From positions 417,501 through 481,500 of the forward strand of contig JAEMWC010000622.1 of the NCBI GenBank assembly GCA_016490735.1: a stretch of 64,000 bases of DNA, read 5' to 3'. A program made the translations under genes and the position numbers. Of this stretch, positions 24,219 to 36,404 are shown in pieces (positions within the stretch are counted from its first letter, which is position 1; every line of letters begins with the position of its first letter). The notes under the pieces are model-generated. The model did no database searches and had not been told where the DNA came from. It saw only the letters and a program-made list of their open reading frames with translations. Source of the stretch: Pachyseris speciosa. Taxonomy: Eukaryota > Cnidaria > Anthozoa > Scleractinia > Pachyseridae.

Positions 24219-24662
24219 TGAATGCACGATACTCCACGGAATTCTTATATTCTTTTTTGGTGTTTTACTCCTGCGTGAATGCACCAACGGTATGCAAAAT
24301 TGTTCCTTTGCCTATGGAATTCAGTTTGACAGTGATTGTACAGGGCATTGAAATAACAAAAATGCACAAGTGTAAGTGTAGTTCGTGCTTGAAGTAATGT
24401 TTAATAAATGAGCAGGAGTGTTTATCAAGTTTAAAACACCACGAGGCGCAGCCGAGTGCTTTAGGACTTTGAAAAAACACTAATTGCGAATTTATTGAAC
24501 GGCTTTAAAAGCTTTACTGTACATCTATCCATTATTACACTAAAATTTTGATTTTGGGTTATTTTGGCCTAGAAAATCGAATGTAAAATTTAGCCGTGTC
24601 TATAAAGGCACTCATTAAAAATCAATTTATTTTGAGCTTTTTAACGGTGAAAAAAACTTTAC

Positions 24663-25007
24663 CTTTTCTTGCATAATATTGGGCTTTGAACCCTGCACTA
24701 ACGATCCTGTAATTGGATTTAAACACCACCAGTAGATCTGTGGACGAAGATTCCAATGTATCTGGATAGGCATGACCACAAAATCTGCCAAGAGATGCAG
24801 AATGTATCGATTTTCCATCAAACACTTCGACATAGTCATTTGCACATTGAGGCTCTTTTTCCAGCTGAAAATATAGGAACTCTAGCAGGATCACATGGTC
24901 ACTCGGAACCGTTATACGCCATTCACACCAACTGTCGTTTGGGTAATACCCAGGATAATAGGGCGACAAGATGAAATCATTTTTACTGGTCAAATGCTCC
25001 TCGCACC
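24663..25007 (-). CDS. Receptor: CUB domain exon
   Basis: One 345-nt phase 1-1 exon. It contains the CUB signature set: an N-terminal Cys (GCEEHLTSK), ILSPYYPGYYPNDSWCEWRI, then VILLEFLYFQLE, CANDYVEVFDG (YVEVxDG motif), LGRFCGH and a C-terminal VVFKSN...AGFKAQYYA. The length (about 115 residues) and four Cys fit a complete CUB. CUB modules bind proteins or glycans, often with Ca2+. It joins the downstream microexon and LRRNT in frame, placing CUB next to the LRRs. Confidence 0.9.
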
Positions 25008-25533
25008 CTGTGGGAGAAAACGAGGCGTCTTTACATTTGGCTAAACTATGTGTAAGAGCTATAATCAGTAGAGGAAGGCCATTCAGGATAACAAGTAGGA
25101 ACCAGCCTCAAAATGATACGATAACATGATAGCAATACCTAAATTTGTTACTTTTGTTCATTTAAAGCTAAAAATCGTTCCGTGTTAAAATTTCTCAGCT
25201 GTGGAAACAATGAAGATGATCTACCACATCAAATTTTCCAGTTAAATTTCCGAAAAATGAATATTGTTTCATTGTGTTCTTTCAAATTTTAAGCTGGGCA
25301 AAGGTGGACAAGAACGAGACACCAATCCATTCATCTTTCCCTCTTAAAATGTTCAGTAGCAGTGTTTATTCCACACCAAATGTACGTACGTATTAATATC
25401 ACAACGTTCCCTCGATGGTTTGCCATAATATTTCCCTTTGGATAATTACTTGTGTTTAACTACAAAAAACTGTACAGCTACTGACCGACCCGATTGATTT
25501 GACGTATTTTGTATATTCGTCTTGTTACCTCAC

Positions 25534-26474
25534 CTTTAATTGCTCTCGTGGGTTCTGTTGAGCAGTGGCCGTATGAAAAATAAAGTCCTCCAATACTGAC
25601 GAAAACTAATGGTTGTTTGAGGTTTGCTTCGAATATAAGCTGGAACAAGGAAGAACAGGGGTTTCAAATGATATTCTTTGGCATCGAGTCCTTTCGTTTT
25701 TTTATGAGTAGGGCAAGGCTGTTGGTTTTTTAGGAGACCGATGCGAAATCAATATCTGACTCAAACTTGGGAGGTCTCTAAATAAACAGAGTGTCTGATG
25801 GGTGGAGTGGGGACATGACTACCACTAGCTAAAACATAAACCTTGCTAACTCATAAATCATATGTCAAATGCCAGCTTTAATTTTTTATACCTTTTGTGA
25901 CAAGATTCTTTCAAAGTTTAGGCGGGATGTGGGGTGGTGGCGATTTGCTGACTGATGTATTCTTCTTTTTCTTTTCTTTATTTTTTAGCTGCAAATCACC
26001 ACAGGCTGTCTCTGACCGTCTCATATCGAAGATGACCTAATTCCCAAAATTTTTAAACACTTTACCAGAACCGTAATACCAAATTTTGTAGAAAGGATAA
26101 AAGCAGCCATGTAACTTATACCTCATTATCTGGACCCAGAAAAATGTTTTTCAAAATATGAAAATTTATGCCCTTAACTTTCATCGAACGAGTTCTGGTC
26201 ACCTGATGTTCCGTCACAGCGGACACTGACACTTGTCCGTATTTCCATGTGCTCTCGTTTGTTGACTGCACCTCCCAGATCGGTCTCTCTTTGGCAGGGA
26301 AAATATTGTCCCGTTGATAAAGAGTAAGACTGCTTTTGCCTTTCCCAAGTAGCATATAACGAAACTTTAAGCATCTGCCACCTCCCTCCGCTGATCGGTT
26401 ATACCATGGGCTCATCACACGGACAGGCGATTCTCCATTGTTAGTGGATGATGAGAGCGTGGCGAGGCGATCAC
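25534..26474 (-). CDS. Receptor: MAM-like domain (two exons)
   Basis: Exon 26474-26203 (phase 1 to 0) reads GDRLATLSS...SPWYNR...CLKFRYMLLGKGKSSLTLY...WEVQSTNESTWKYGQVSVS, with pieces matching the middle of MAM domains (GDRAxL, CLxFxYxMxG, W...WxxxxV). Exon 25639-25534 (phase 0 to 1) reads LIFEANLKQPLVFVSIGGLY...YGHCSTEP, the MAM C-terminal strand pair. The mid/C-terminal exon split matches the other MAM domains in this gene. No separate N-terminal MAM exon is seen; the preceding exon is the end of the pentraxin domain, so this MAM may be a fused or reduced copy. Confidence 0.75.
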
Positions 26475-26743
26475 CTACCGAAAACAGAAAATACTTATTT
26501 CCCGATACCTAATGTTACCTGGCTAGTTTAGAGTCTCGCAAACAAAACATATTCTATAGCTTGCAAGAAATTCACTTTCTTCTAAACTGTCGTACCTGAG
26601 TGAATTTGAGGAAGAAAAGAGTTTTGTTAAATTCGTAAACAATTTATTCTGGATTTCCAACAGGTTTGCTTACATGCTACATTGAAAACCAAGCTAAAGC
26701 AAATTTAATGACTTAAATGCCCACACGATTAGTAACTAGAAAA

Positions 26744-27128
26744 CCCCTCCCCCCGGGGGAGGTACTCCCAGAAAAGTTGGGTGGAGGGTGTGCTGCCCGC
26801 TTCCTGAAACCCTTACCCTATTTCAGACCTGACCAAAAATTTGATATCCTATTTCAGACATATTTCACGTACGCGGTTGGCGTAAACATAATTTAACGAG
26901 GGCTTTCGTGACTCTTTTGTTGATGGTCTTATCGCCTAATGATGAAGAGGTAGCTTCTTCTAATAAGCATACCGAATTCAAGACTAGAGTGCACAAAGTA
27001 TACCCTATTTCAGACCAAAATGGTTAAAATCGATACCCTATTTCACACCGAAACGGCTTAAAAAACCATACCCTTTGGGCCGCACAGACCTACATGGCCC
27101 ATATAAGAGAGTACCCCTCCCCCTCGGG
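26744..27128. mobile_element. MITE with CCCCTCCCCC ends and TACCCTATTTCAGACC interior
   Basis: Ends CCCCGGGGGAGGTACTC and GAGTACCCCTCCCCCTCGGG are inverted. The interior holds repeated blocks of TACCCTATTTCAGACC. A truncated relative is at 41745-41920. Its edge is only 8 bases past the donor of the exon ending at 27137. Confidence 0.6.
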
Positions 27129-27136
27129 CTAGAAAC

Positions 27137-29310
27137 CTGCTGTGTCTTGGCACGAAGAAACGTAGTTAACGCCAGCAGATCCCACCAATCCACTGTGAAA
27201 GCTTTTCCAAGATTTTAGATCACCGTCTCTCCGCGTGCAGCCTAAAGCCATGCGCTGCATTTCTTGTTCCTCAAGTAATGTTTCCCACATGTTGAGTTCA
27301 CTGACACGACCAGCGATGTCTCCTGAAGAATTTCCTACAACTGGGCAGCTCACTGTAAGGACCCCTCCACCTTACATAATAAAGAAAATAAAACCTTTTC
27401 AAGGAAACCAATTGACACTTTAAGGGAAATGAAACGATGACACTTTGCTACATGTGATAGAAGGCCGACGGTAAGGCTACGAAAATAAATTATACGTACT
27501 GCTGTTTCTCAGGTTCTAGGTCAATACTCGTTGAAGTGCGCATTGCAAAGGAATGCTAAACGGCGTGAAATTACATATTGCAAACTAAAATGCTTTGACT
27601 AAAATGTTTTGGTTGAGGACCCTACGGAAGTTGGATGCGATAACCACAACCGAAAGTTGTATTGTCCATATATCGCACTTCAAGTCGCCTTTTAAGGTGA
27701 TTTCCAGTCCGTACTGCGCAGTCCCAAGAGTTTGTTGACGTTTTTTGTTTTGATTCATGTAAGACGTCACAAAATGTAATGTTTCGCGTTCACTTACATA
27801 AAGTAAATTCAAAGTTTCATGTCAATCGTCATTGCATGTCGATGCAAAGCTTTATGCTTCGTTCTTTCTGATATCACCAGAGGAATCAACTTCGTAGCAG
27901 TAAAAATCAAAGAAACAGTTCGGAAAAGAATTTAAAATGCCTCAACTATAAGGTAAGTGGTTCGTAACGAATAACATCGATTCGAATTACAACGACTGAG
28001 ACCCACAAACATTGGGATGTTGAGACTGCGCAGTACCGGCTGGAAATCACCTTTAAAATATGAGAAACTCCGACTAATAGAATTTGTTATTTTCTTCCTT
28101 CTTTACAAGATAAGAGAAAAGTTTTCTGCTTCAAATACAGAAATTTTTATCAGTGTCGAGGTGTTTAAGTCATATTTACTTACTCATTTGGTGTTAGTAG
28201 CCAACTTAATGCGTTAGCGTTTCCTCTATCCAGATATAGATTGTGGCATTAGACAGTTAGCACACATTTTCTTTTATATAAAATTCTACCTTTGATCGAG
28301 ATCGCATCAATTGAAAAGTCGTAGACGCTCTTCCATTTCTGACCATCAAGGTATGTCCTCATTAAACCACCAAACTTGAGCCAACTAACGCATAAGTGAT
28401 GCCAGCCTTCATCAACCAAATACAGAGGAGACCACCTGTGAACAATTCACTTTTCGTTAAAATATTGTAGCGAAAAGTGGCTTTCACCTTCGCAAGGGTT
28501 CCTAGCTTCTTTATCCTATTTCAAACAATTTAAACCTAATACTTTCAACGCGACAGCCTTGGACAACAGATTAACTCGTCCTCAACTTTGCCTAAAGCTA
28601 TAGTAGGAAAAGATTCTGCATGCAGTAAAAATGGATTAACTTCAATTGAATTAAAATTAAATCAAGTCATTCAGTATTTTGTGAAGGCCTATCTAGACGT
28701 AAAATGTGGGCAAATTTCGAATTTCTTTAGTGAATCTAACCGGCTTACCACACTTGAATTTAGCAGCGCGAGTTGACAAACGTAGGACTCGTTCGTTATC
28801 AGCCCCAAATAAAATGTATTCTGAGTTCTACACTAATGACCTGTAGAGAACTTCAGATTCCTTGCTAGCCTTTGGTTTAAGTATTCTTTGAGTTATACAT
28901 TTTTCCATAAGAAGGTATCTTGTTTTGGAGAATTTTCTCGAGAAATGAGGCGTGAGCCACGAAACGAAATGATCAAAAACGTGTGGTTACAATGTAATTA
29001 TGAAAATGTAATACTTCTGGACCAGATCGAAGCTACGAGGTAACTTAACGTTGTTTATTGTTCAGAAACGCTTACCACTGTTGATCTAGAATGGTTATTG
29101 TGACGGTACTTCCTACATAAATTCCAATCGCCACCATGTCTCCGCATTCTGACTTCGTTGTGTATTTGACTTCTACTGTCAAGTCGTTTCTTTGCAGCCA
29201 CAGGCAAAGGGTGATGGATTCAAGGTCTTTGTCTATTGCATTATCAATGGTAATGTTGCCAAATGTCGCCTTGGGAAGAAGAACTTCGAAGGTATTTTGT
29301 TCTGCGAATT
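27137..29310 (-). CDS. Receptor: pentraxin domain (three exons)
   Basis: Exons 29310-29076 (phase 1 to 2), 28435-28290 (2 to 1) and 27352-27137 (1 to 1). They encode TFEVLLPKATFGN...LESITLCLWLQRN, then GWHHLCVSWLKFGG...YLDGQKW, then VSCPVVGNSSGDIAGRVSEL NMWETLLEEQE...ALGC. These match the pentraxin/LamG-type jelly roll: the Cys pair in TLCLW and HHLCVSW, the W..G..YxDG motif, and the GxVxELNxW block of pentraxins. Pentraxins bind Ca2+ and glycan or phosphocholine; the Ca2+ residues cannot be judged here. The last donor (CAG/GTTTCT) is weak and abuts a MITE. Confidence 0.8.
27690..28057. mobile_element. MITE with about 40-bp TIRs
   Basis: Left tttaaggtgatttccag..gtactgcgcagtc is repeated inverted at the right end (28020-28057). 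About 368 bp, non-coding, in the pentraxin intron. Confidence 0.6.
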
Positions 29311-29728
29311 CTGTTAAGAAGGAGATAGCGCAAAAAGAAAAATTGGTGGTGCTGTTAGGTGCCGCACGCCATCAAAATTTATAGCGGCTCCTTTGCTTTT
29401 GACTTGAAATTTCTCGAGAAATGAGAAATGAGGTGTTTTGTTTCCGGTAATTTTTTTTCATGTACAATGTTAAATCAAGATATTTCAGCAACAGTTTGAA
29501 GCCCTAAGGAATGTTTAAATTTGAGCCATTTTTTCGCTTTTCCTGGCTTTAGGGGAAACGTATTAACCAATAAGTCAACAAATCTAAACTTAATAATGGA
29601 GCATATTTATAACGTTAAAAATAACGCAGCATAATGAGTTTGTCTACATCACTCCATAAATTAGAACAAGACTTTGTTATATCTTATATTTGTTCTGACT
29701 GAAACTTATTTCACAATCTTAGAAGTAC

Positions 29729-29866
29729 CTATATGCGATGAACGATCAGCATCCACCATGACGCGAGCTGTCCAGGCCTTTCTTTCTTCATGGCTTACAG
29801 TTTGCCAGGTATTGTCACCAGCGACTGTTTTCCACTGGCACAACTCGCGACTGAGTCCACAATAAT
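29729..29866 (-). CDS. Receptor: unclassified Cys exon between FN2 and pentraxin
   Basis: Exon 29866-29729 (138 nt, phase 1 to 1) encodes DYCGLSRELCQWKTVAGDNT and then WQTVSHEER...VMVDADRSSHIG. The C-x6-C-x-W pattern and length resemble the N-terminal exon of the MAM domains in this gene (compare CDFQTGLCG at 48.6 kb). It may be a MAM N-terminus separated from its partner exons by the pentraxin exons. Identity is uncertain, but the exon borders and phase are good. Confidence 0.6.
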
Positions 29867-30317
29867 CTTTGAAGGGATTTAAAATGTGTAAACGTAGGGT
29901 AATATGATAATGATCATGTCAGTGACATGTATACCATGACATTTGACAATTATTCCGCAGAATCGCATGGAATCGCTTGATAATCAGCCGATCAAACCAA
30001 AGGCCGAGTTGTTTTATCACGGAATGCACTGAGTCTATTGCAGAAAAGCTAGGAAAGTCGTCGTTTTTGTCTCAAGGACACGAATTTACGTATATAGCAA
30101 GAATTGTAATATTTCTATTCATTTTATTGTAATAAACCTTTATGAACCTTATGAACCTTTATGACTACACAAGCCGAATATTGAATGCACCAAACACTAT
30201 GACCTTAATGACCTTAAGTGTTGTAAGTAATGTTTAATGTGCCGAACAATAAACTGATACATACTTCCTAATTGCTACACCGAACACTCTCACAGCCCAT
30301 GGCATTAAAGATGTTAC

Positions 30318-30482
30318 CTCTGCAGTAACCCCAGTCGTAGTCTGTGGCGTTGTAATGAAAGGTTGCAGGGCACCACGGTCTTGGTCGATCTTCCGTCGTG
30401 ATGCAAGTGGAGTAAGTTGTACTTTTGTAGGTAAAGGGAAAGGCACAGCACCTTCCATCTTCTATCAGCCACATGCAAATAT
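30318..30482 (-). CDS. Receptor: FN2 domain, second
   Basis: Exon 30482-30318 (165 nt, phase 1 to 1): CCAFPFTYKSTTYSTCITTE then RPWCPATFHYNATDYDWGYC. This is the fibronectin type II pattern CxFPFxY...YxxC...WCxxxxxxxxDxxWGYC with all four core Cys and the aromatic pocket. FN2 modules typically bind collagen, mannose or choline. The donor AGAG/GTAACA ends the exon; a longer read-through frame beyond it stops soon after and is rejected. Confidence 0.85.
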
Positions 30483-30539
30483 CTGAGATAACAATAAGAA
30501 AAATAGTCTAAGTAGTCTAGTAGCCTTTTAACCTCGAGA

Positions 30540-30760
30540 AAGGTGAATATATATGAAATCCTATATTTCAACCGCGGATTAAAGAATTTATGAAGATATG
30601 AGTGATCATCGCAGTTATGAACACTACTAATAGGCAGCCATGAAAGTAAAGCCTGGAAAATTCTGGCTTGTACTGGAGTTGAACCCACGACCTCTACGAT
30701 ACCGGTGCTGAGTGCCCTACCAACTGAGCTAACAAGCTAGCAGGGAGCTGGTCATTTCGT
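30540..30760 (-). mobile_element. tRNA-derived SINE, single-orientation copy
   Basis: On the minus strand, GTTAGCTCAGTTGGTAGGGC (A box) near 30735, GGTTCAACTCC (B box) near 30675, and a body and tail TGCGATGATCACTCATA near 30605. Same family as the palindromic pair at 6985-7242. The internal stems are degraded, so this is not a tRNA gene. Confidence 0.7.
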
Positions 30761-31636
30761 TGGTTCCTAATAAACCCGTTAGTGATGTACATGTAGAAGG
30801 TACAAATTTCCTTTTTTGTTTTTCAGGTATTTGAGCTCTTGCCTGTCAAAGTGATCTCTACTTGTATTTTTTATTATTTCGTGTGTATTGTTCTTCCAAA
30901 GTTCGTATAACTTCTGTTAGACTGACTTCATTACTTCCATCCTTTACTTACTCGAGTTACTCGAGAACTGATTGTTGCGATGATGCCATATAATTTTAAA
31001 ATGAATTCATTATCACAGGAAGGCGCCACCTTACGCGTTTTCAAACGTACTTCTTTATTGCAACCCGCAAGGGTAACGGTTTTCTCCACCGGGGATTTCA
31101 TTTCAACCCATAACGAAACGCTTGGAAATATTTCTCGGAGCTAACGTTTTCTAACGTTCCTAACAAAGGAACGCTAGAAAACGTATGCTGCGCAGCCTAG
31201 GGGCCCGTTTCTCGAAGCTCCCCGCGGTAATTCCCGGGCCCGTTAAGCTGTATTGTTTTTCATTACAGATGGGAGTTTCAACAGTTTTGAACATTACACC
31301 ATAAAGTCATCAGCTAAAGAAACAAAATGGACTTCATTAGAGGTCAAAACACACCCTACTTTTCTTGAGATTTTGATTTCAAAATATGGTTTCGGGCCCG
31401 TTAAGTTACCGGGAATTTCGAGAAACGGGAACCTGCAGCTCCAACATAGCTTAAATTTTGAGTTGTTTGTAGTTCTTATGTTACGGTTTTCCACTGGAAC
31501 TGTTTCCATACTTTCGTAATAAGCGACTAATATTATTCAACTAATAAAATTCACGAGTTGGCTCAAAGGGGCCCTTTGATGTTTTCCTTTGAATACGAAG
31601 ATTTAATACCATTCGCTTGACTGGATTTCGTTTTAC

Positions 31637-31786
31637 CTTGGCAGGAACCGAAGTCATTATCTCCGTCACCGAAGTAACACCAATATCGATCGTTGTCTTC
31701 AGCAGTGCAGGAATAGTGCTCAGTCTTCTCGTAAATAAAGGGAAACTTACAGCAAGTATGATAGAGCGTCAACATAGAACAAGTAT
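31637..31786 (-). CDS. Receptor: FN2 domain, first
   Basis: Exon 31786-31637 (150 nt, phase 1 to 1): CCKFPFIYEKTEHYSCTAED then RYWCYFGDGDNDFGSCQG. It has the FN2 Cys and aromatic pattern with a Phe for the usual Trp near the last Cys. The acceptor (ttgtattgcag) lies 29 bases from the end of a 7.1 kb foldback element. The open frame upstream of the acceptor belongs to that element, not to the receptor. Confidence 0.8.
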
Positions 31787-32743
31787 CTGCAATACAAGAA
31801 TTACAATCATAATTATGAGGCAGTCCCGCTAAAAGCGGTCCTCTTGACTTGGCGACCAAAAAAAGTTTTCCTTTATTTTTTGACCGTGAAAAGGGTTTGG
31901 TGCACATGTTTAAAAAATGCTATAATTATTTTCCAATTCTTTGTTTTTGCGCCGCCACAGGCCCAAATTGAAGTTTGGCTCACCTGTCCGAACTGATAGC
32001 GATCGAAAGTGTAAATTTCACAGATTTTGTCGAGCGCGCTCTGACTGCAAAAATCTAGATCACTGAATTCTATTTCGCTACAAGTTACAAGGTGTATTCA
32101 GTTAGTTCACAGACAAAATATAGAAACTTACAAAAAATTCTTACGCATTCCAGCGTGATTAGAAGACACCCTTGTCTTGAGCCTTAATTTGCATATCGAA
32201 ATCTAACCAAATGAAAGGGAAGAAATCTCAAAAGTTTGGTCTAAATCGTGATAAAAAACCACGTCAGAGCAAAGTATATACTCCAATGAACTGGTATATC
32301 GCTTCAAACCGGCGGGTATCACCTTAGCTTCCACACACCACGAGCTCAAACTTGACGAAAATCCATGTGTTTACATAATTATCGTTTGTGTCAAAGGCAT
32401 TTGCATAATTTTAAAAATTAGCGAAAAGATATTTTTTTACGTTTCAGATTCTTTTACTGGCCTTCTAAACAACGGGTCTTAACTTCCTTTAATGATTGTA
32501 TTCAATAGAAATCTTGTGTTGTGGTAAAACGTTGCATAAACGTGATCAGTCGTTATGGCTTGCCCCACAAAGTAAACATTGCGGTTGTAAGTAGTCTATT
32601 GAATAAATTTCGTTAATTCACGTTGTAAACCACGAGATGGAAATATCAAATTCTAAAGTTAAAGTTTTGCAATTTGGTAATTGTAGATATTATATGCATC
32701 TTGAGGGGGCACACAAACATAAAATACATTATGCTAATAATTT

Positions 32744-33333
32744 CACAGGCAGCCCAGACATACTGTATGTGTAATTACAAGCTTAATGTTCTGCATATCG
32801 TCAAAATATTGATGGAAAAGTTCAAAAATAAATATTGTTTCAATTTAGTATCACTATGTGTTTGTTGTATTGCTCAATAACTGGTCTATTTTGCGGTGCC
32901 TCTGGCCTGTTTGCCTGCTATCATAACCGCTTGGGAGCCATTACTCTTACACCTAAAGAAAGAATTGAAAATTCTTCTTTAGTGGAAGATCCGTCTGGTA
33001 ACAAAAAGCGAAAAATCGCTATTTAAACCGGCCAGGACACTCAAGGAAGCTTTCAGCTAAAGGTAAGTGAGTTTTTCTTTAGAGTATTTCGAATTTTTAG
33101 ACACTTTTTGAACCGTGAATATAGGTGTTAGAATAATGGCTCCCAAGCGGTTATGATAGCAGGCAAACAGGCCAGAAGCACCGCAAAATAGACCAGTTAT
33201 TGAACAACACGACAAACACACAGTGATCCTAAATTGAAACAATATTTATTTTTGAACTTTTCCATAAATATTTTGACTATATGCAGAACATTAAGCTTGC
33301 AATTACACATACAGTATGTCTGGGCTGCCTGTG
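32744..33333. mobile_element. 590-bp palindromic element nested in the foldback arm
   Basis: Inverted arms of about 220 bp start CACAGGCAGCCCAGACAT and end with its complement. The target duplication ATAATTT is at 32737-32743 and 33334-33340. The other foldback arm (about 38008-38020) keeps an unoccupied site with ATGATTT, which confirms the insertion. The 7-bp (perhaps originally 8-bp) duplication and CA-starting ends suggest a hAT-like MITE; tentative. Its small reading frames are not genes. Confidence 0.75.
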
Positions 33334-34375
33334 ATAATTTTGAAAAAACCCTGACATGCAAAGATACACTCACGGCCTGTCCACGAAGAAAATGTTCTGA
33401 ATGCTTCCAGCAAACACAAGCGAGCCGATTCAATGGCACTACTTTCTGCAGATTTCTTTCCATCATTGATGGTTTTCATGCGGCTACGGTCTGCAACGTT
33501 TCCAAGCTACAAACTCAACATCGCGGACCGTTATAACCAACAAGAATAACTTCGCCTGCTCTCTTGCGTTACATTGAACGTGACTATGCTAATTGGTTTT
33601 TAGTTGTGTTATGGGATGGGAGGGGAGGGAACAAAATGTACAAGGGGACGGAACAAATAAATACGAAAAAGTTCTGGAAAAAAAAAAAAAGGAATTCCTT
33701 CAAATATTATTTCAGTCCATTACACTATCTCCAATAATTATAGTGAACACTAACATCACGCGACTATACAATTGTGGGGTAGGAGTGGCCTGAAGTGACC
33801 GGCAAGTACAGATGTATGGGCTTTCATTTTATCGGAATAATTAGCATTTTCCCCTTTTTTAGATACTGTATTGATTATACAGCAATTTGTGGACACGAGT
33901 CAATTATTTTAGTAGTACCTAACCTTTGTCTTTTGCAACTCAGTGGATAATATAGAATGAAGTGCACTTTTTAAGGGCACAATGTGTCTTAGACTTTTCT
34001 GCTTATTTCTATTCCTTACTCCTATTCTGTCATAGAATAGGTGAATTAAAGATAAAAGTGAGCTGCACACAGCTTGTCGCAGAATAGTCTGGATAAAACT
34101 GAACCTGTCTTCAGCACCCCGCGCAAAGCCTGCATGGAAGGCGCTAGAAAAGAAAGTGGAACTGAGGGAAGTGATCGCGCGCGCTAGCTCCCTCCTGTCC
34201 CGTCGCTCCGCTCCCTCCTGTCGCACTCCGTGCTATTTCCTCTCGTTTTTCCTCTCGCTTTCCCTCTCTAGGTATACAGCTAGGGGATAATGTCAGATTG
34301 CTTAACCTTATTTCTGTCATTTTCGAGCGAATCTGCGTTTTCAGTCTTCAGCGAACAAGCAAAAGAGACCCTGTT

Positions 34376-34595
34376 AGGGGGGGGGGGGGGGGGGGGGGTC
34401 TCAGGCGCGGATCCAGGGGAGGTGAAATGGGTGAATTTTCAGCCCCTTTTTTCTCAGCCCCCCCTTCTTTCTTTCTTTCTTTCTTTTTTTTTCTTATCCC
34501 TCAAACACCTCAACCAGGCTTTGGTTCTCCTGTTTGGTTCTATTACTTTATTACAAAAATTCAGCCCCCATTTCAAATTCCTGGATCCGCGCCTG
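34376..34595. mobile_element. G-tract and small MITE with CAGGCGCGGATCCAG ends
   Basis: A run of about 23 G (34376-34398) abuts a 194-bp element (34402-34595) with inverted ends CAGGCGCGGATCCAG and CTGGATCCGCGCCTG. Non-coding. Confidence 0.65.
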
Positions 34596-36232
34596 GGTCT
34601 TTATGTCCCCCGGCCCCAAACCTTTACATCTCCCAATTTCGGAAGGGCCGCATGTCGCTGTCGGTATTTTATGCAGTGACATTGATGTAGGTGTCGCAAT
34701 TTCGGAAAGTTCGAAACGTTTCTGAGGTCGTTTCTCCAACAAAAAATACGTTGTCGTAATTCAGGGGTCGTAACTCAGTGTGTTTCTACACAGAAGACTG
34801 ACAGAACGATTAACTTTTTGAAAATACAAACTCGTTCTCCACATTCTCCTCTGCCAGAATGCCATCAAGTCGCTGTCTTACTTAAAATCGCCAATGTCGC
34901 TGTCCATTTTACTTTTATTTTTGTCGCTGTCGCCATTTCACGGGATCGGTCTTGTCGTTCGTCGTCATTTCATTTTCTTCATGTCGCCGTTTCAGAACCG
35001 TGTCGCCCGTCGGAAATTACCCTTACAGGGCCTCGCAAAAGAATCTGCCAGCTGCACTGGAACTCACAGTGAAAATTTGAAAACCTGCTCTATTTCAAAC
35101 TTCAAGAAATCAGTAAAAAGCGATCTTGTCAATGATTATTAGTTACTTGTATTCTTATTAACAGTTGTGTTGTTTCCCAGATTACCTGTAAATTAGTCTT
35201 TTGCTAAATTCTGTCACTTTTCTCAGTCTTACTGCCTTGTATTCATATATAAATTTAATTATTTTAGGCTTCCTTCATAACGTAGAAATAGCGTTTTCCC
35301 TCTTCTCTTCTCTTTGTTTCTTTTTATGTGTGTATTTGTGCTTCAGTTTTCATGCTGACCTATAATTTATTTCTATTTATTGCTGATGTCAACTGACTGC
35401 CTGGCTCCGCTAGCCCTTATGGTTATTCGAGGCAGTCTGTGCTCTAAACTTTTACTTTAATTTTTTCATTGTGAAATTATTGTTTTCTTAGTAAGAATGA
35501 GTACAAATAAAAATTGTTGTTGTTGTTATTGTCGTTGTTATGCTCCTCTCGGATTCCAACAACTTCTTGTCTTTAAGCAAAATGTCATCAAAAGAGGTAA
35601 ATTCCCCGTCCTTCATAGCCTGTATGACAGGCGTAGAAAGTGGATGGGAAGGAATGGAAAGGGAGAGGGGAGTAGCCCTCTCCCTGTCCCTCCCTCCCTA
35701 ACCCTTTTCTACGAGCTTCTACGCCCGCCACGGAGGTTACGTCCTTGAGTATCACTTTGAAAATTTCCAGTTGAGAATCGAACGCTCCATTCTGATTAAT
35801 ATCGCGGTCTCCGCGATCAGTGCCAGGAAACTGCAGGAAACCCCCTACCCCATTCCTCGACCATTATTTTCGTTTCCTTAATAGGAACTCCCTCCTAATT
35901 TCGGCTTAAAATGTAAGTAGTTCGCGCTCCAATTTTCAGCTAGCTTCCCACGCAGTCGTGAGAGCTGGCTAATTTCAGCACCTTCTTCGCTTGTCATCGT
36001 TTCTCCATACAACATAATCCTTTTACCAACCGCTTTTCAAATCTCATTTCAAGTTCTGTTTAACAATTCCAGATTACGGATATTAAACTCTTTACCTTTA
36101 AAGCAGATCTAGTAGGAAGTTTTATTTGACTTGATCTCTTTCTTTGACTTGTACATGTGAAAATGTGTCGTAGCCTTTGCAGAGTTTTGCCGGTCGGGCC
36201 GCTCATCCCCCACATCAAGTTCACAAATAGAT

Positions 36233-36404
36233 TCCATGTTGCCGTGCGTCTGTTCAGTAATAGATTACAGATGACGTCAAAATGTGGTAAACAAAAGAAG
36301 TGGCACACGAGCTGCAGGCGAGTGTGTCTGATGTTTTTACCACATTGTGACGTCTTCTGTGATCTGTTACTGAACAGACGCACGGAAACATGGAATCTAT
36401 TTGT
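36233..36404. repeat. Hairpin (foldback) element
   Basis: Arms acaaatagattccatg...ctgttcagtaatagat and the complement, about 172 bp, with tgacgtca-like sequence near the loop. The open frames over it on both strands are products of the palindrome. Confidence 0.65.

Noticed and set aside
31563..31907. 114-residue frame covering FN2 as a single CDS
   Set aside because: Its N-terminal third lies inside the foldback element end and beyond the splice acceptor; only 31637-31786 is receptor exon. The 38771-39055 frame is the other arm of the same element.
33234..33536. 100-residue frame
   Set aside because: It runs across the end of the nested palindromic element into the foldback arm; the mirrored frame exists in the other arm, so it is an artefact of repeats.
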